A stretch of 7,330 nt of DNA from CAZRNB01 sp964601355 (GTDB taxonomy: Bacteria; Planctomycetota; Phycisphaerae; Sedimentisphaerales; Anaerobacaceae), in assembly GCA_964601355.1 (NCBI GenBank), contig CAZRNB010000137.1, forward strand, positions 1-7,330, written 5' to 3'. The notes beneath the pieces were generated by a model. It had not been told where the DNA came from and did not search any database. It was given only the letters and a program-made list of their open reading frames with translations. A program made the translations under genes and the position numbers. Below are positions 5,961 through 7,330 of this stretch, piece by piece; positions within the stretch are counted from its first letter, which is position 1, and each line of letters starts with the position of its first letter.

Positions 5961-6059
5961 CCTGCGGTAAAACCGCAGGCTAAATATCTCTCGACCCCTC
6001 GATCCAGCTCGGGGCAGGAACGGTTCGAGACAGGTTTAGCCCCCAAATTTATTTGGGGG
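5961..6059. repeat. Composite three-hairpin intergenic repeat upstream of rtcA
   Basis: Two perfect hairpins flank a longer inverted repeat. The right-hand one has the 8-bp stem CCCCCAAA/TTTGGGGG (6040-6047 with 6052-6059) and a TTTA loop. The left-hand one is CCTGCGG-TAAAA-CCGCAGG (5961-5979). Between them GGCTAAA (5978-5984) pairs with TTTAGCC (6035-6041), TCTCGA (5989-5994) with TCGAGA (6025-6030) and CCCC (5995-5998) with GGGG (6011-6014). The whole could fold as a multi-arm structure. It fills nearly the entire gap between the SagB-like gene and rtcA and ends 9 bases from the TTG start. It looks like a mobile palindromic repeat (REP/MITE-like), but no flanking target duplication is evident. 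No T-run follows, so termination is not supported. Confidence 0.7.
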
Positions 6060-6076
6060 TCTTCCTCACCCACATT

Positions 6077-6673
6077 TTACGCGGGATTCTTATGACGATA
6101 CCCTGCTACAACCATATAGATAGGTTCGATGCGATCCGGAAGTGATAAAACTTTACTGACAGCCGCATCATCAAACGCACCGACAGCAACAGAGCCAAGA
6201 CCTAAAGCTTCAGCCTGAAGATGTACATTCTGGGCAGCATGGCCGGCCTCCATAAATACATAACGAATTCCACGCTTACTATATCGCCTCACAGTTCTGG
6301 CAAACTCAGCGGCAAAAACCATCGTAAGAGATGCAGTTCCAATAAATTCCTGCCCCAAGGCAGCCGAGGCAAGTGCTGAACGCACGTCCTTATCTATGAG
6401 CTTTTCAAGAGTATGTTTGTAGGGTAAATAGCCAAACACTCCCTGCTCGGTAACTACAAAAAGCTCCAGCGGATAAGTTGCGCCGGCTGAAGGAACTGTG
6501 CGATACTTACTCTTAACATCCTGTCCCTGAGCTGCCCAGGCCAACTGACCGATTTGCTCAAGCGTAAGAGACCGAGATTGAAAGTCTCTACACGACCGTC
6601 TTACAGCTATGGTCTGCTCCAAAGATACTGAACCATCGAGATTTGGCTTAGGAAGTGTTAAAATCGCACTCAT
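6077..6673 (-). CDS. SagB/ThcOx-type nitroreductase-fold FMN oxidoreductase, stand-alone
   Basis: A 198-residue protein of the nitroreductase fold, SagB subgroup. Motifs seen are the N-terminal SLEQTIAVRRSCRDF (17-31; FMN-contacting RRS), LTLEQIGQLAWAAQG (36-50), RTVPSAGATYPLEL (58-71), RYSKRGIRYVFMEAGHAAQN (130-149) and LGLGSVAVGAFDD (157-169). Members in thiazole/oxazole-peptide clusters oxidise azolines with FMN. Here there is no YcaO cyclodehydratase or precursor peptide nearby, and many short homologues occur alone, so the substrate is unknown and a peptide-modifying role is not supported. It probably binds FMN and forms a dimer, as usual for the fold. The ATG start is 2 bases after the TAG of the THEP1 gene, indicating co-transcription and probable translational coupling; an AGGG lies 11 bases upstream. 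It is followed by 125 bases of mostly repeat DNA before rtcA. Confidence 0.88.
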   Translation of the reverse strand: MSAILTLPKPNLDGSVSLEQTIAVRRSCRDFQSRSLTLEQIGQLAWAAQGQDVKSKYRTVPSAGATYPLELFVVTEQGVFGYLPYKHTLEKLIDKDVRSALASAALGQEFIGTASLTMVFAAEFARTVRRYSKRGIRYVFMEAGHAAQNVHLQAEALGLGSVAVGAFDDAAVSKVLSLPDRIEPIYMVVAGYRHKNPA

Positions 6674-6675
6674 CT

Positions 6676-7218
6676 CTATGAAAGCCCTTTCAAAAATGAA
6701 AGAATTTGCAGAATGTCACCGATTGTTTCATTACGACCCTGCCGGGTCAAATTAAATATTCTGGTGTTGGCAAAATTTTTAACTTCGGAGATCAAGCCAG
6801 AGCCTTTTTTTGCCACGGTGGCTAATACAGGTTTGTCAGATGCAAAAAGACGACGCACCGCAGCAACAAACTTTGTGGACAAGCATTCCATCTTGCCTAT
6901 TTCATCGATTACAAATAACTTAATGTCACCTTGCTCACTGTCTAAAACCGACACAACAGATTTTTCAAATCTGGCAACATCAACGCCATACTTGCCAACT
7001 CTAAAAGTCCCCTTGATATCAACATGGGCAAGTACTCCACACACACCATCCAGACGAGTCCAGCGAAACCCTTGACGGACGTCGCCTTGTCGGATCTCCT
7101 GCGTATAAAAACCTGCCACCTTTTTGCACTCAAGGTTTTCCAAAATCTGCTTTATAGCAGTTGTCTTCCCACAACCCGGCAGTCCCGTTAATAAAATCTT
7201 GACGGATTCCGACGACAT
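6676..7218 (-). CDS. THEP1-family nucleoside-triphosphatase
   Basis: A 180-residue P-loop protein of the THEP1 family (Aquifex aaTHEP1, human NTPCR), which hydrolyses NTPs in vitro; the true biological role is unsettled. Walker A is GLPGCGKTT at 12-20 and Walker B is LFVIDEIGKME at 101-111. Also diagnostic are GFYTQEIR at 36-43 and RVGKYGVD at 73-80. The length is typical (about 175-190), with no extra domains, and it is predicted cytosolic. The ATG start places the P-loop 11 residues in, as expected. No Shine-Dalgarno or convincing promoter is visible upstream, where a palindromic repeat begins about 60 bases away. It is the first gene of a likely operon with the SagB-like gene (2-base gap), possibly extending to rtcA. 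Family confidence is high; cellular function is unknown. Confidence 0.93.
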   Translation of the reverse strand: MSSESVKILLTGLPGCGKTTAIKQILENLECKKVAGFYTQEIRQGDVRQGFRWTRLDGVCGVLAHVDIKGTFRVGKYGVDVARFEKSVVSVLDSEQGDIKLFVIDEIGKMECLSTKFVAAVRRLFASDKPVLATVAKKGSGLISEVKNFANTRIFNLTRQGRNETIGDILQILSFLKGLS

Positions 7219-7277
7219 AAGTTCGGAGCTTAAAACTTGAATCGTTTTGCAGTAATCAATTAAATAATTTCTTTGGG

Positions 7278-7330
7278 TAGGGTGGGGCTTGCCCCACCGT
7301 TATTTAGTTGGTGGGCTAAAGCCCACCCTA
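7278..7330. repeat. Nested G/C-rich palindromic repeat upstream of the THEP1 gene
   Basis: Two adjacent hairpins are seen: GGTGGGGC-TT-GCCCCACC (7281-7298) and GGTGGGC-TAAA-GCCCACC (7310-7327). The outer arms also match each other: TAGGGTGGGGCT at the left and AGCCCACCCTA at the right edge are inverted copies apart from one extra G. The unit can therefore form either two small hairpins or one large one. It reaches the window edge, so the right arm may continue. It resembles the dispersed GGGTGGGC-type intergenic repeats seen in many environmental genomes (recollection). The rest of 7219-7277 is AT-rich, with nothing recognisable. Confidence 0.7.

Noticed and set aside
5828..6073. Minus-strand open frame of 81 codons starting just after the SagB-like stop
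   Set aside because: It begins with GTG, its first half translates the composite palindromic repeat, and its second half overlaps rtcA in another frame. It shows no recognisable protein pattern.
6077..6673. Thiazole/oxazole-modified peptide biosynthesis cluster suggested by the SagB-like protein
   Set aside because: There is no YcaO, SagC-like or precursor peptide gene in the window, and the protein has the size of stand-alone relatives.
6713..7075. Plus-strand open frame of 120 codons
   Set aside because: It is antisense to the THEP1 gene, whose Walker motifs establish the true frame.
7219..7277. Promoter for the THEP1 gene
   Set aside because: The region is AT-rich with TTGATT and TTTAAT-like words, but no -35/-10 pair with acceptable spacing stands out.
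1..7330. CRISPR array, defence island or prophage
   Set aside because: No regularly spaced direct repeats with unique spacers, no Cas, nuclease, toxin or phage genes. The protein genes are ordinary housekeeping types.

Overview
The window holds six protein-coding genes, all on the minus strand. In transcription order (right to left) they are a THEP1-type nucleoside-triphosphatase, a SagB-type nitroreductase-fold flavoprotein, RNA 3'-terminal phosphate cyclase (rtcA), an exported SurA/PpiC-like protein, formate-tetrahydrofolate ligase (fhs) and the bifunctional methylene-THF dehydrogenase/cyclohydrolase (folD). No tRNA, rRNA, CRISPR array, transposase or phage gene was seen. GC content is moderate by eye. 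The gene set alone does not identify the organism. The dense palindromic repeats between genes and the SurA/PpiC-like architecture resemble environmental Planctomycetota genomes (Phycisphaerae / Sedimentisphaerales-like), but this is an impression and not a proven assignment.

Layout. 1-214 lies downstream of folD and carries a GTCATT-type palindromic element, part of an inverted partner cut by the window edge, and a 7-base-phased tract. folD (215-1099) and fhs (1237-3000) are separated by a gap that is almost entirely a 7-base-phased array with a 13-bp inverted repeat. 3001-3227 is the fhs leader and contains a second, sequence-divergent GTCATT element. The SurA/PpiC-like gene (3228-4757) has the clearest expression signals in the window: an extended -10 promoter at 4809-4836 and an AGGAG ribosome site. 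rtcA (4884-5951) follows a composite three-hairpin repeat at 5961-6059 and has an uncertain non-ATG start. The SagB-like gene (6077-6673) and the THEP1 gene (6676-7218) are separated by 2 bases and are probably translationally coupled. A nested palindromic element fills 7278-7330.

Function. Fhs and FolD together interconvert formate, 10-formyl-THF, 5,10-methenyl-THF and 5,10-methylene-THF, so the left part is a C1-folate module. The SurA/PpiC-like protein is a probable periplasmic or lipid-anchored folding factor whose parvulin domain lacks the usual histidines. RtcA makes RNA 2',3'-cyclic phosphate ends; no rtcB or rtcR is in view. The THEP1/SagB-like pair has no obvious pathway here, and there is no YcaO or azoline-peptide cluster in the window.

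I see no clearly new multi-gene system. The observations most worth follow-up are in the non-coding DNA: two GTCATT elements that differ by a compensatory base pair, the constant 7-base phase of the fhs-folD spacer, and the repeat abutting the rtcA start. Among the proteins, the most notable are the Glu-to-Gln change in Fhs at the position I equate with the Moorella cation-site Glu98, and the loss of parvulin histidines in the SurA-like protein.
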